12,998 nucleotides of DNA from Burkholderiales bacterium (GTDB lineage Bacteria; Pseudomonadota; Gammaproteobacteria; Burkholderiales; JAEUMW01): NCBI GenBank assembly GCA_016791285.1, contig JAEUMX010000160.1, forward strand, positions 1 to 12,998, given 5' to 3'. Within the stretch, counting starts at the first letter, position 1; every line of letters starts with the position of its first letter. Position numbers and translations under genes: made by a program. The notes beneath the pieces are model-generated. The model was not told where the DNA came from and searched no databases. It saw nothing but the letters and a program-made list of their open reading frames with translations. This document shows positions 1 through 9,988 of the stretch, piece after piece.

Positions 1-390
1 CTCCGGGTCGCCCGCGAGCAACGCGCGCTGGATCGGTGCCGCGCCACGCCAGCGAGGCAGAAGCGAGGCGTGAATGTTGATGCAGCCGAGCGGCGTCACC
101 TCGAGCACGGCAGGCGGGAGAATGAGACCGTATGCCGCGACCACCACCACGTCCGCGCCGACCGACCGCAGTCGGGCGACCACCGCTTCGTCGCGCAGCG
201 AAGCGGGCTGCTCGAGCGGCAACCCGTGTTCCAGCGCGGTCCGCTTCACTTCGCTTGTCTTCATCGCCAGCCCCCGGCCGCTGGGCCTGTCAGGCTGAGT
301 GAGGACTAACACGACACGGTGCTCGGCAGCCCACAGGGCGCGCAGCGCGATGGCAGCGAAGGCGGGGGTACCGGCAAAGATGATTCGCAT
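1..390 (-). CDS. fmt: Methionyl-tRNA formyltransferase, N-terminal 130 residues (cut by left edge)
   Basis: Formylates the amino group of Met on initiator tRNA using 10-formyl-tetrahydrofolate, in the cytoplasm, so that translation can start with fMet. The minus-strand frame opens with ATG at 390 and reads [12 protein letters not shown], the classic Fmt N-terminus. A Rossmann-type formyltransferase fold follows. The folate-binding and catalytic segment is visible as N105-I-H107[14 protein letters not shown]; the Asn and His correspond to the family's catalytic pair. The catalytic Asp and the tRNA-binding C-terminal domain lie beyond the window. The frame is open to base 1 (130 whole codons of about 310 expected). 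It lies 122 bp downstream of def on the same strand, the usual def-fmt pairing. No clear Shine-Dalgarno sequence precedes the ATG. The family assignment is secure. Confidence 0.96.
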   Translation of the reverse strand, partial: MRIIFAGTPAFAAIALRALWAAEHRVVLVLTQPDRPSGRGLAMKTSEVKRTALEHGLPLEQPASLRDEAVVARLRSVGADVVVVAAYGLILPPAVLEVTPLGCINIHASLLPRWRGAAPIQRALLAGDPE

Positions 391-512
391 CGACAGAAGT
401 GTGTCAATCGCGGGTGCAAAACGTGCTTGAACCGCCGCCGCCTGCGGTTGCGGCAGCCACTCCGCCATTGTTCACCGGGACCGCGTTGTAAGCCAGTCTT
501 CAGGTCCAGAGA
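391..512 (-). other. def-fmt intercistronic gap with a short inverted repeat
   Basis: This gap is longer than the near-zero spacing often seen between def and fmt. It holds no convincing open frame. A 6-bp perfect inverted repeat (AACCGC at 430-435, GCGGTT at 444-449, 8-nt loop) is visible but is not followed by a T tract, so it is not a clear terminator. A TTGACA-like hexamer lies only about ten bases before the fmt ATG, too close to act as the fmt promoter. fmt is most likely co-transcribed from def. Confidence 0.4.
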
Positions 513-1016
513 TCACGAGGCCTTGCGTTGCAGCTTGCGAAGTTTCGCGATTATGCGGGACTGCTTCAGGCGCGATAGGTACTCCACGAAAACCCGCCCC
601 TGCAGATGATCCATCTCATGCTGGATGCAGACAGCCAGCAGCCCTTCCGCCTCCAGTTCAAACGCTCGCCCGCCGCGATCCAGCGCGCGCACCGTGACGC
701 GTTCGGCGCGTTGCACGGTCTCGTAGACGCCGGGCACCGACAAACAACCTTCCTCGCATTCCGTGGCGCCACTCTGCGCGACGATTTCGGGATCGATCAG
801 CACCAGAAGCTCGTCACGCGCGTCCGAAATGTCGATCACGATCACCCGCTTGTGCACGTCCACCTGGGTCGCCGCCAGCCCGATGCCGGGCGCAGCGTAC
901 ATGGTCTCCGCCAGGTCGGCAACGAGCACCTTGATGTCGTCGGTCACCTGCCCCACGGGCTCGGCGATCCGGTGCAGGCGCTCGTCGGGATATTGCAGGA
1001 TGGAACGAATCGCCAT
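513..1016 (-). CDS. def: Peptide deformylase
   Basis: Metalloenzyme (usually Fe2+) that removes the N-formyl group from nascent chains at the ribosome exit, allowing later Met removal. The 167-residue length is typical. All three signature motifs are present: motif 1 G44-I-G-L-A-A-T-Q51, motif 2 E88-E-G-C-L-S-V-P95 with metal ligand C91, and motif 3 Q132-H-E-M-D-H137 with ligands H133 and H137 and catalytic E134. The start ATG at 1016 gives [11 protein letters not shown], the expected N-terminus, although no strong Shine-Dalgarno sequence is seen. It is first of the minus-strand def-fmt pair and divergent from the LysM gene, with 127 bp between the two starts. Divergence of def-fmt from the dprA side also occurs in E. 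coli. No missing active-site residue was found. Confidence 0.97.
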   Translation of the reverse strand: MAIRSILQYPDERLHRIAEPVGQVTDDIKVLVADLAETMYAAPGIGLAATQVDVHKRVIVIDISDARDELLVLIDPEIVAQSGATECEEGCLSVPGVYETVQRAERVTVRALDRGGRAFELEAEGLLAVCIQHEMDHLQGRVFVEYLSRLKQSRIIAKLRKLQRKAS

Positions 1017-1040
1017 CTATTTGCGGTAGCTCATGTGAGA

Positions 1041-1055
1041 ACCAGGCAGCCTGGT
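1041..1055. promoter_or_regulatory. Perfect 15-bp dyad in the def/LysM divergent region
   Basis: ACCAGG-CAG-CCTGGT is a perfect 6-bp inverted repeat with a 3-nt spacer, about 25 bp upstream of the def start in the 1017-1143 divergent gap. It could be an operator or a hairpin in the def leader. No convincing -35/-10 pair could be placed on either strand around it. The sequence is certain, the role is a guess. Confidence 0.3.
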
Positions 1056-1143
1056 GCGACGAGAACGATCGGCCCCCTGGCGCGAAAACAGCTTCCAATC
1101 AAACTCGATTCCAGCAACGCCCCGAGGGAAAGTGGAGTAGACG

Positions 1144-2358
1144 ATGCTTAAGTCCATTATATCCGCCGTTTTGTTCACCGCGTTTTGCGTCTCCGGTGCC
1201 GCGAACGCTGCGGTCACGCTGACGGACAGTCCGCCGGAGCAATACACCGTGGTGAAAGGCGACACGCTGTGGGGGATTGCCGGCAAGTTCCTGAAGGAGC
1301 CGTGGCGCTGGCCCGAGGTCTGGGAACTCAACCGCGAGCAGATCAGGAACCCGCACTGGATCTATCCGGGCGATGTGATCGTCCTCGATCGCAGCGGTGC
1401 CGAGCCGCGGCTGCGCCTGACGCGAGGCGCGGAGGCCGGCCGCCTGAGCCCGCGCGTCCGCGTCGAAGAGCTCAACGCGCAGGCCATCCCCACCGTTCCG
1501 GCGGCGGTCATCGAGCCGTTCCTCAGCCGCCCCCTGGTGGTCCCGGCGGCTACCTTGGATGACGCCCCGCGCATCGTCGCGGGCGACGAGAACCGCGTCA
1601 TGATGGGCAACGGCAGCAGAGCCTTCGCACGGGGGCTCAGGCCCGAGGAGGGGCGCACCGTCCACGCCTACCGGCCGGCCGCGCCGATCGTGGATCCCGA
1701 AACCGGCGAATACCTGGGCTACGGGGCGATCTATCTCGGTGAAGCCAGGGTGGTCGAGTTCGGCGAGATCAGCACGATCGAAATCGCTTCCGTCAAACGG
1801 GAGATCGGGATCGGCGACCGCCTGCTGCCGGCCGGTCAGCCCATGCCGTATTCCTACGCGCCGCACGCCCCGGCGGTGAACATCGACGGTCGCATCCTCT
1901 CGGCCTACAGCAATCTTCGCGAAATGGGGCAGAACTCGATCGTGGCCATCAATCGCGGCACGCGTGACGGCTTGGACGAAGGCACGGTGCTCGGCATCTA
2001 CCGCGATCCGGCCACGCACCGACGCGTGATGCGTACCGGCGGCCCCTTCTGGGGCACCCCGGCAGAGCTCGAAACGACACAATCCGCGTGGCGCGGACCG
2101 CCGTACTGGGGAGATCCGGGGCCGGCCCAGGAGCTCTCCGCACTGCAGGATAACCCGATGGCGCAGACGCCGCGCCTGCCCGGTCCGCGCACTGCGGCTG
2201 CCCGGCCGATCGTCAGCGAGCGCAGTCCTCTCAACATGCTCCCGAAGGAGCGGTACGGGCTGCTCTTCGTGTTCCGAACCTTCGAGCGAGTGTCGTTCGC
2301 ACTGGTCCTCGAGTCGAGCCGGCCGGTCGAGGTGCTGGACACCATCGGGAACCCTTAG
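1144..2358 (+). CDS. Exported LysM-domain protein of unknown function
   Basis: A 404-residue protein with an N-terminal signal peptide (K3, hydrophobic run about residues 5-16, likely signal peptidase I cleavage after A-N-A at 20-22). One LysM domain follows at about residues 32-82, starting Q33-Y-T-V-V-K-G-D-T-L-W-G-I-A and ending I73-Y-P-G-D-V-I-V-L. LysM binds the glycan backbone of peptidoglycan, so a periplasmic, wall-associated protein is inferred. The remaining roughly 320 residues show no hydrolase motif that I recognise. A Pro/Gly/Arg-rich stretch (about residues 290-375) precedes a hydrophobic C-terminal segment around L-L-F-V-F-R-T-F. The start is supported by GGAG at 1134-1137, 6 nt before the ATG. 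LysM genes next to dprA are common in betaproteobacteria, but a functional link is not established here. A strong hairpin (2377-2405) follows the stop. Confidence 0.85.
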   Translation: MLKSIISAVLFTAFCVSGAANAAVTLTDSPPEQYTVVKGDTLWGIAGKFLKEPWRWPEVWELNREQIRNPHWIYPGDVIVLDRSGAEPRLRLTRGAEAGRLSPRVRVEELNAQAIPTVPAAVIEPFLSRPLVVPAATLDDAPRIVAGDENRVMMGNGSRAFARGLRPEEGRTVHAYRPAAPIVDPETGEYLGYGAIYLGEARVVEFGEISTIEIASVKREIGIGDRLLPAGQPMPYSYAPHAPAVNIDGRILSAYSNLREMGQNSIVAINRGTRDGLDEGTVLGIYRDPATHRRVMRTGGPFWGTPAELETTQSAWRGPPYWGDPGPAQELSALQDNPMAQTPRLPGPRTAAARPIVSERSPLNMLPKERYGLLFVFRTFERVSFALVLESSRPVEVLDTIGNP

Positions 2359-2376
2359 CATACTGCCGCAATCCCA

Positions 2377-2410
2377 GCGAGCGGCCGGACATCCCGGCCG
2401 CTCGCGTTTT
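2377..2410 (+). terminator. Intrinsic-terminator-like hairpin between the LysM gene and dprA
   Basis: A perfect 12-bp GC-rich stem (2377-2388 pairs with 2394-2405), 5-nt loop ACATC, then G and T4 (2407-2410). It begins 18 bp after the LysM stop and ends 13 bp before the preferred dprA ATG. The T tract is short, so termination may be partial. It could terminate LysM transcription or attenuate read-through into dprA. Confidence 0.75.
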
Positions 2411-2423
2411 GCACACCGCGTTC

Positions 2424-3521
2424 ATGCCCTACAGCCCCGACCTGGAACCGTGGCTCGCCTTGAGTCTCGTGCCCGAGATCGGCCCCCGGACGCTGCGCAA
2501 GCTGCTCAGCGCCTTCGGTACGCCCGACGCGGTACTGAGCAAGGATCGCAGTGAGCTGGAGCGGGTGATCCCCGCGCGCCAGGCAGCCCGTCTGGCGGCC
2601 GAACCGCCGCGGGAGGCGGTCGACGCGACGATCGCCTGGCTCAGCCACGATGCGCATCACCTCGTCACCCTGGCCGACCCCGACTATCCGCGGCTGCTGC
2701 TGGAGATTGCCGATCCGCCTGCGGTCCTTTTCGTTGCCGGACAGCGTGACGCGCTCGGTGCTTTCGCCCTCGCCGTTGTCGGCAGCCGTACGCCGACCGC
2801 CCAGGGACTAGACAACGCACAGGCCTTCTCCCGCGCGCTCAGCGACGTCGGCATCACGATCGTGAGCGGCCTTGCCGAGGGTATCGACGCCGCTGCGCAT
2901 CGCGGCGCACTGGCCGGTCAGGCCGGCACCGTCGCCGTCGTCGGTACCGGTCCCGACCGCATCTATCCGGCGCGCCATCGCGATCTCGCCGCGGCCATTC
3001 TGGAAAAAGGCGCGCTCGTCACCGAGTTCGCGCTCGGCACCCGCGCACTCCCCGGCAACTTTCCGCGGCGCAACCGCATCATCAGCGGCTTGGCGCGTGG
3101 CTGCCTCGTGGTCGAAGCGGCCGTGCAGAGCGGCTCGCTGATCACTGCGCGGTGCGCCCTCGAGCAGGGCCGTGAGGTGTTCGCCATTCCCGGCTCGATT
3201 CACTCGCCTCTCACGAAGGGGTGTCACGCGCTCATCAAGCAGGGCGCAAAGCTCGTTGAAAACGCAGCCGACATTCTGGAGGAACTGGGGGTCGGAGCCT
3301 CGCCGCGAGCGCCCGCCCCCGGGGAAGACGCCGGTGACGCCGGCGATGACCCCGAGGTCGCGCTGCTGCTTCGCCACGTTGGCTACGACCCCGTCGGCGT
3401 CGATGCCCTCTGCAGCCGCAGCGGTCTGCCGCCGGAAGCGGTCACCGCGGGATTGCTCGCACTGGAGCTCGCCGGGCGGGTGGCGGCACTGCCGGGCGGT
3501 CTGTATCAGCGCCGTGCCTGA
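2424..3521 (+). CDS. dprA: DNA processing protein DprA (Smf)
   Basis: Cytoplasmic ssDNA-binding protein that protects incoming DNA in natural transformation and loads RecA; it is also widely conserved in non-competent bacteria. With ATG at 2424 the protein has 365 residues. Layout: N-terminal helical SAM/HhH-like region (about 5-70), extended Rossmann core (about 85-285) with G120-S-R122, S148-G-L-A-E-G-I-D155, F213-P-R-R-N-R-I-I220 and G237-S-L-I-T-A242, then a C-terminal winged-helix domain (about 309-364). That matches the three-domain form. A TTG at 2409 is also in frame but lies within the T tract of the preceding terminator hairpin, so the ATG is preferred. Neither start has a clear Shine-Dalgarno sequence. 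The expected downstream neighbour smg is absent; topB follows after 123 bp. Confidence 0.95.
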   Translation: MPYSPDLEPWLALSLVPEIGPRTLRKLLSAFGTPDAVLSKDRSELERVIPARQAARLAAEPPREAVDATIAWLSHDAHHLVTLADPDYPRLLLEIADPPAVLFVAGQRDALGAFALAVVGSRTPTAQGLDNAQAFSRALSDVGITIVSGLAEGIDAAAHRGALAGQAGTVAVVGTGPDRIYPARHRDLAAAILEKGALVTEFALGTRALPGNFPRRNRIISGLARGCLVVEAAVQSGSLITARCALEQGREVFAIPGSIHSPLTKGCHALIKQGAKLVENAADILEELGVGASPRAPAPGEDAGDAGDDPEVALLLRHVGYDPVGVDALCSRSGLPPEAVTAGLLALELAGRVAALPGGLYQRRA

Positions 3522-3543
3522 AACGGCCCACCGCAGCCATTCG

Positions 3544-3554
3544 CCCCCCCCCCC
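3544..3554 (+). repeat. Homopolymeric C11 tract upstream of topB
   Basis: Eleven consecutive C bases in the 123-bp dprA-topB gap, 90 bp before the topB start and 22 bp after the dprA stop. Tracts of this length are prone to slippage during replication and to length errors in sequencing. It is non-coding, so length changes would not shift either reading frame. Confidence 0.9.
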
Positions 3555-3571
3555 GACCGCCCGAGCCGGCC

Positions 3572-3601
3572 TTGCGCCGCCTGAATTCGTGCGCTTATCA
3601 T
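3572..3601 (+). promoter_or_regulatory. Candidate sigma70 promoter for topB
   Basis: TTGCGC (3572-3577), 18-bp spacer, TATCAT (3596-3601). The -10 matches 5 of 6 consensus bases, the -35 only 3 of 6. It lies 43 bp before the topB ATG in a gap otherwise lacking a promoter candidate. The C11 tract lies 17 bp upstream of the -35. Confidence 0.3.
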
Positions 3602-3644
3602 TCCCAGCCGTTCCCGGCCGGCCGCATCCCCGTCCCCCTCTCCT

Positions 3645-6242
3645 ATGGCTTCCTCACCACGCCGCAGCCCGCGCAAATCCGTCGAACTGCAGGCCAGTGA
3701 GTCCGCGGCCGGCAAGCGGCTGATCATCGCGGAGAAGCCCTCCGTCGCCAACGACATCGCGAAGGCGCTGGGCGGTTTCGCCAAGCACGACGGCTACTTC
3801 GAGTCGGATCGGTACCTGCTGTCGTCGGCGGTAGGCCACCTCCTGGAGATCGCGGCTCCCGAGAAGTACGACGTGAAGCGCGGCAAGTGGAGCTTCGCGC
3901 ATCTGCCGGTGATTCCGCCGGAGTTCGACCTGCATCCGATCGCGAAGAGCGCCGACCGTCTCCGGCTGCTAAAGCAGCTCATTCGGCGCAAGGACGTGAT
4001 CGAGCTCATCAATGCCTGCGACGCCGGACGCGAGGGCGAGCTCATCTTTCGCTACATCGTGCAGGCGGCGCGCGCGTCGCAGCCGATCCGCCGGCTGTGG
4101 CTGCAGTCCATGACCCCGGCCGCCATCCGCGAGGGGTTCGCCAAGCTGCGCGACGACGAGGCTATGCAGCCGCTGGCGAGCGCTGCGCGCAGCCGCTCGG
4201 AGGCGGATTGGATCGTCGGCATCAACGGCACACGGGCGATGACCGCGTTCAACTCGAAGGGCGGCGGCTTCTACTTGACCACCGTGGGCCGCGTGCAGAC
4301 GCCGACGCTCGCGATCGTCGTCGACCGCGAGAAGTCCATCAAGGGTTTCGTGCCGCGCGATTACTGGGAGGTGCGGGCGAGCTTCGCCGTGCAGGCCGGC
4401 ACGTACGACGGCAAGTGGTTCGATCCCAAGTTCAAGCGCGACGAGGACGATCCGGAGCGTAAGGACACCCGGATCTGGCACGAGGCGGAGGCGCTTGCGG
4501 TCGTTGCCGCGTGCCGCGGCAAGACCGGCACCGTCACCGACGAGGCCAGGCCGAGCACCCAGCTCTCTCCCTTGCTGTTCGACCTCACGTCGCTGCAGCG
4601 GGAAGCGAACGGTCGGTTCGGCTTTTCCGCGAAGACGACCTTGTCGATCGCCCAGGAGCTGTACGAGAAGTACAAGGTGCTGACCTACCCGCGCACCGAT
4701 TCCCGGCACCTCCCGGACGACTACCTCGGGACGGTCACGAGCACCCTGGCGGCCATGGGTCAGGTCGATGCATATGCGAGGTTCGCCGCGCAGGTTCTCG
4801 GAGAGAAGTGGGTGCGTCCGAACCGGCGCGTCTTCGACAACGCGAAAATCAGCGACCATTTTGCGATCATCCCGACACCGCTGCCCGCCAAGGGTCTGAA
4901 CGAAGTGCAGCAGCGCATCTATGATCTCGTCGCGAAGCGCTTCCTGGCGGTGTTCTTTCCGGCCGCGGAGTATCTCATCACCACCCGCGTCACGCGTGTG
5001 GAAGCGCACTGCTTCCGCACCGAAGGGAAGGTTCTGGTGAACCCAGGCTGGCTTGCGGTCTACGGCAAGGAAGCGGCCGACGAAGACGCGAATCTCGTCG
5101 CCGTCGCCCGCGACGAGCAGCCACGCGCCGAGGTGGTGGAGGCCGTCGCGCTGCAAACGAAACCTCCCCCGCGCTACAACGAAGGAACCCTGCTGACTGC
5201 CATGGAGGGTGCAGGCAAGCTCGTCGACGACGACGAGCTGCGCGAGGCGATGGCGCAGAAAGGGCTCGGCACACCGGCGACGCGGGCACAGATCATAGAG
5301 GGGCTGATCGGCGAGAAGTATCTGCTGCGTGAAGGTCGTGAGCTCGTTCCGACCGCGAAGGCGTTTCAGCTTATGACGCTGCTGCACGGCCTCGGCGTGA
5401 GCGAGCTCACGCAGCCGGAACTGACCGGGGAATGGGAGTACAAGCTGGCCCAGATGGAACGGGGGCGGCTCAAGCGCGAGGCCTTCATGGCCGAGATCGC
5501 ACGCATGACCGAAGAGATCGTGAAGCGCGCCAAGGAGTACGACAGCGACACGGTCCCGGGTGACTACGCCACTTTGCGCACCGCCTGCCCGACCTGTGGA
5601 GGCGTCGTGCGCGAGAACTACCGCCGCTTCGCGTGCGATCGATGCGGTTTTTCCATTACCAAGACCCCGGGCGGGCGCCAGTTCGAGGTCGAGGAAGTGG
5701 AAACGCTGCTGGCCAGGCGCGAGCTGGGACCGCTGCAGGGCTTCCGCTCCAAGCTGGGTCGGCCCTTCGCAGCGATCCTGCGCATTGTCCGCGACGAGGA
5801 GGGGGAAAACCACAAGCTCGAGTTCGATTTCGGCCAGAGTCGCCAGGACGACGACGAGCCGGACGAGATCGACTTCACGGGGCAGGAACCGCTAGGTGCA
5901 TGCCCGAAGTGTGGTGCCGAGGTCTACGAGCACAACTTGAGCTATCTGTGCGCGAATACGCCGCGCAAGCGCTGCGACTTCCGATCCGGGAAGATCATCC
6001 TGCAACAGGAGATCTCGCGCGAGCAGATGACGAAACTGCTGAACGAGGGCCGAACCGACCTTCTCACCAACTTCGTCAGCAAACGCAACGGCCGCAAGTT
6101 CAAGGCGTATCTGGTGGCTCAGGCGCAGGGCAAGATCGGCTTCGAGTTCGCCCCGCGGGCGCCGAAGCCAGAAAGGAAGGACACGGCGCGCAAGAGCGTC
6201 GGTCCGGCGAAGGCGCGGGGCGGCAAGGCGGACGGCAGCTGA
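3645..6242 (+). CDS. topB: DNA topoisomerase III (type IA)
   Basis: Type IA topoisomerase that nicks one strand through a 5'-phosphotyrosine and passes the other; family roles are decatenation and resolution of replication or recombination intermediates. The 865 residues contain: an N-terminal tail of about 22 basic/polar residues, TOPRIM with R25-L-I-I-A-E30-K-P-S and D126-A-G-R-E-G-E132 (catalytic acids E30, D126, E130), the type IA core with G-R-V-Q-T-P-T-L, and active-site Y348 in L-T-Y348-P-R-T-D-S-R. The C-terminus has two Cys4 zinc-ribbon-like elements (C648/C651/C664/C667 and C753/C756/C769/C777), each followed by a topoisomerase C-terminal repeat, then a Lys/Arg-rich tail. This is longer than E. 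coli TopB (653) and resembles the betaproteobacterial type. The leader before the ATG is pyrimidine-rich and lacks a Shine-Dalgarno sequence. It is convergent with gyrB. Confidence 0.94.
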   Translation: MASSPRRSPRKSVELQASESAAGKRLIIAEKPSVANDIAKALGGFAKHDGYFESDRYLLSSAVGHLLEIAAPEKYDVKRGKWSFAHLPVIPPEFDLHPIAKSADRLRLLKQLIRRKDVIELINACDAGREGELIFRYIVQAARASQPIRRLWLQSMTPAAIREGFAKLRDDEAMQPLASAARSRSEADWIVGINGTRAMTAFNSKGGGFYLTTVGRVQTPTLAIVVDREKSIKGFVPRDYWEVRASFAVQAGTYDGKWFDPKFKRDEDDPERKDTRIWHEAEALAVVAACRGKTGTVTDEARPSTQLSPLLFDLTSLQREANGRFGFSAKTTLSIAQELYEKYKVLTYPRTDSRHLPDDYLGTVTSTLAAMGQVDAYARFAAQVLGEKWVRPNRRVFDNAKISDHFAIIPTPLPAKGLNEVQQRIYDLVAKRFLAVFFPAAEYLITTRVTRVEAHCFRTEGKVLVNPGWLAVYGKEAADEDANLVAVARDEQPRAEVVEAVALQTKPPPRYNEGTLLTAMEGAGKLVDDDELREAMAQKGLGTPATRAQIIEGLIGEKYLLREGRELVPTAKAFQLMTLLHGLGVSELTQPELTGEWEYKLAQMERGRLKREAFMAEIARMTEEIVKRAKEYDSDTVPGDYATLRTACPTCGGVVRENYRRFACDRCGFSITKTPGGRQFEVEEVETLLARRELGPLQGFRSKLGRPFAAILRIVRDEEGENHKLEFDFGQSRQDDDEPDEIDFTGQEPLGACPKCGAEVYEHNLSYLCANTPRKRCDFRSGKIILQQEISREQMTKLLNEGRTDLLTNFVSKRNGRKFKAYLVAQAQGKIGFEFAPRAPKPERKDTARKSVGPAKARGGKADGS

Positions 6243-6266
6243 GCTCTCGTCCGCGATGGGCAGCGG
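6243..6266. other. 24-bp convergent gap between topB and gyrB
   Basis: The stop codons of topB (plus) and gyrB (minus) are separated by only 24 bp. No hairpin with a T tract is visible on either strand, so transcripts from the two genes may overlap at their 3' ends or end by Rho. Confidence 0.6.
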
Positions 6267-8681
<2,415 letters not shown>

Positions 8682-8702
8682 TTATTGTCCGGGAGATTGG
8701 CG

Positions 8703-9809
8703 TCAGATGCGCATCGGCATGACGACGTAGAGAAAACCCTCGCTGCCTGGAACGGTCAGCACGGCGCTCGAGTTGGCATCGCCCAGCGCGCATGCCACGG
8801 TCGGCGCATCGAGATTCGACAGCACATCGGTCAGGTAGGTGACATTGAAACCGATGTCGAGCGTCTCGCCCTGGTAGTCGATCTCGAGCTCCTCCTGCGC
8901 CTCCTCCTGTTCGGTGTTGGTGCAGGCAATGCACAGCGTCCCGGGGGACAGGATCCAGCGCACGCCGCGGAACTTCTCGTTGGACAGGATCGCGGCCCGC
9001 TGCAACGCCTGCAGCAGCACCTGGCGGTCGATCTGGAATTGCCTCTGGTAGCCGCCGGGGATTACCCGCTTGTAGTCGGGAAACTTGCCATCCACGACTT
9101 TGGTGACGAGAAGCGTCGTGCCGAAGCTGAACCGTACCTGGTTGCCGAGCACGTCGATCCGCACCGGTTCCTCGCTCTCGGCCAGGAGCTTGATCAACTC
9201 GACCACGGCCTTGCGCGGCACGATGACCTCCTCACGCGCGGTGCTCTCTGCAGTGGACAGGGTGGCGAGTGCCAGGCGATGGCCGTCGGTTGCCACCACG
9301 GTGACCGCACCGCCTTCTACGATCATGAGAAGCCCGTTCAGGTAGTACCGAATGTCCTGTTGCGCCATGGCGTACTGGACCAGCGCGAGCAGATGACGCA
9401 ACGCGCCTTGCTGCAGCGTGAAGCTCGCGCCGATCTCGGCACCCTCCGCGATGCGGGGAAAATCCTGCGCCGGCAGCGTCTGCAGATTGAAGCGGCTGCG
9501 CTCGGCCTTGACGTGCAGTCTGTTGTCCGCGAGCTCGAGACTCACCTGGACCGGATCCGGGAGTGAGCGAAGGATGTCCTGGAGCTTGCGCGCCGATACG
9601 GTGATCGCGATGTCCTCGCCGTCGACGGAACAAGCACTGGATGTCATCACCTGAATCTCGAGATCCGTCGCGGTCAGGTTGAGGACGCCCGGCTTGCGCT
9701 CGAGCAGGACGTTCGAAAGGATAGGCAGGGTGTGTTTGCGCTCGACGATCCCGGTGACCGCCTGCAGAGGTTTCAATAGTGCGTCGCGCGGTGTCTGGAT
9801 CAGCTTCAT
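8703..9809 (-). CDS. dnaN: DNA polymerase III beta subunit (sliding clamp)
   Basis: Dimeric ring that tethers polymerase III and many repair proteins to DNA. The 368 residues fit the family (E. coli 366), with three repeated clamp domains at roughly 1-120, 128-245 and 250-368. Recognisable segments are the MKLIQ start, the first-domain H-T-L-P-I-L-S-N-V-L-L, the central V-A-T-D-G-H-R-L-A, N-E-K-F-R-G-V-R-W in the third domain, and a C-terminus V-V-M-P-M-R-I, close to the canonical M-P-M-R-L that lines the partner-binding pocket. It lies between dnaA (204 bp upstream) and gyrB (24 bp downstream). recF, which sits here in many bacteria, is absent. The leader before the ATG is A-rich without a strong Shine-Dalgarno sequence. 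Confidence 0.98.
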   Translation of the reverse strand: MKLIQTPRDALLKPLQAVTGIVERKHTLPILSNVLLERKPGVLNLTATDLEIQVMTSSACSVDGEDIAITVSARKLQDILRSLPDPVQVSLELADNRLHVKAERSRFNLQTLPAQDFPRIAEGAEIGASFTLQQGALRHLLALVQYAMAQQDIRYYLNGLLMIVEGGAVTVVATDGHRLALATLSTAESTAREEVIVPRKAVVELIKLLAESEEPVRIDVLGNQVRFSFGTTLLVTKVVDGKFPDYKRVIPGGYQRQFQIDRQVLLQALQRAAILSNEKFRGVRWILSPGTLCIACTNTEQEEAQEELEIDYQGETLDIGFNVTYLTDVLSNLDAPTVACALGDANSSAVLTVPGSEGFLYVVMPMRI

Positions 9810-9831
9810 TCGTTTATTTCTTTAGTAGAAG

Positions 9832-9860
9832 TTAATAAGCAGTGGCGTATTCGCGCACAA
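9832..9860 (-). promoter_or_regulatory. Candidate promoter for dnaN
   Basis: On the minus strand TTGTGC (9860-9855), 17-bp spacer, TATTAA (9837-9832), ending 22 bp before the dnaN ATG in an AT-rich patch (about 73% A+T over 9810-9842). Matches are 3 of 6 and 4 of 6, so this is weak. It would let dnaN-gyrB be transcribed independently of dnaA. Confidence 0.3.
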
Positions 9861-9929
9861 CCGGAACAATCGCAATCGAGTGAAGAGCTTGCACTGCACC
9901 CAACCTCCCGTATAAGGCCGTCCGACTGC

Positions 9930-9985
9930 TGTGGATGAATTGTGAGCAAACTGCGGGGCCAGAGTGTGGACCCCACTTACTCACA
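9930..9985. promoter_or_regulatory. Cluster of DnaA-box-like 9-mers between dnaA and dnaN
   Basis: Against the relaxed consensus TTWTNCACA there is TCATCCACA (minus, 9930-9938, one mismatch), TTGCTCACA (minus, 9941-9949, two mismatches) and TTACTCACA (plus, 9977-9985, one mismatch). None is perfect. Three near-matches in 56 bp, together with the AT-rich patch at 9810-9842, suggest DnaA binding, either for dnaN regulation or as part of an origin. Confidence 0.4.
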
Positions 9986-9988
9986 GTT

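Noticed and set aside
1099..2361. Minus-strand open frame (420 codons) opposite the LysM gene
   Set aside because: The plus strand has a signal peptide, a LysM domain and a Shine-Dalgarno sequence; the antisense frame has low-complexity shadow composition and no domain.
2409..2423. TTG at 2409 as the dprA start
   Set aside because: It lies in the T tract of the terminator hairpin, has no Shine-Dalgarno sequence, and adds five residues not needed for the fold; the ATG at 2424 is simpler.
3969..5813. Long minus-strand open frame (614 codons) opposite topB
   Set aside because: It is fully antisense to a well-supported gene, is rich in Arg/Gly/Ala/Leu as expected of shadow frames in GC-rich DNA, and shows no recognisable domain.
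9955..9974. GGGGCC/GACCCC hairpin as a dnaA terminator
   Set aside because: The stem is only 6 bp with one wobble pair, and no T tract follows on the minus strand.
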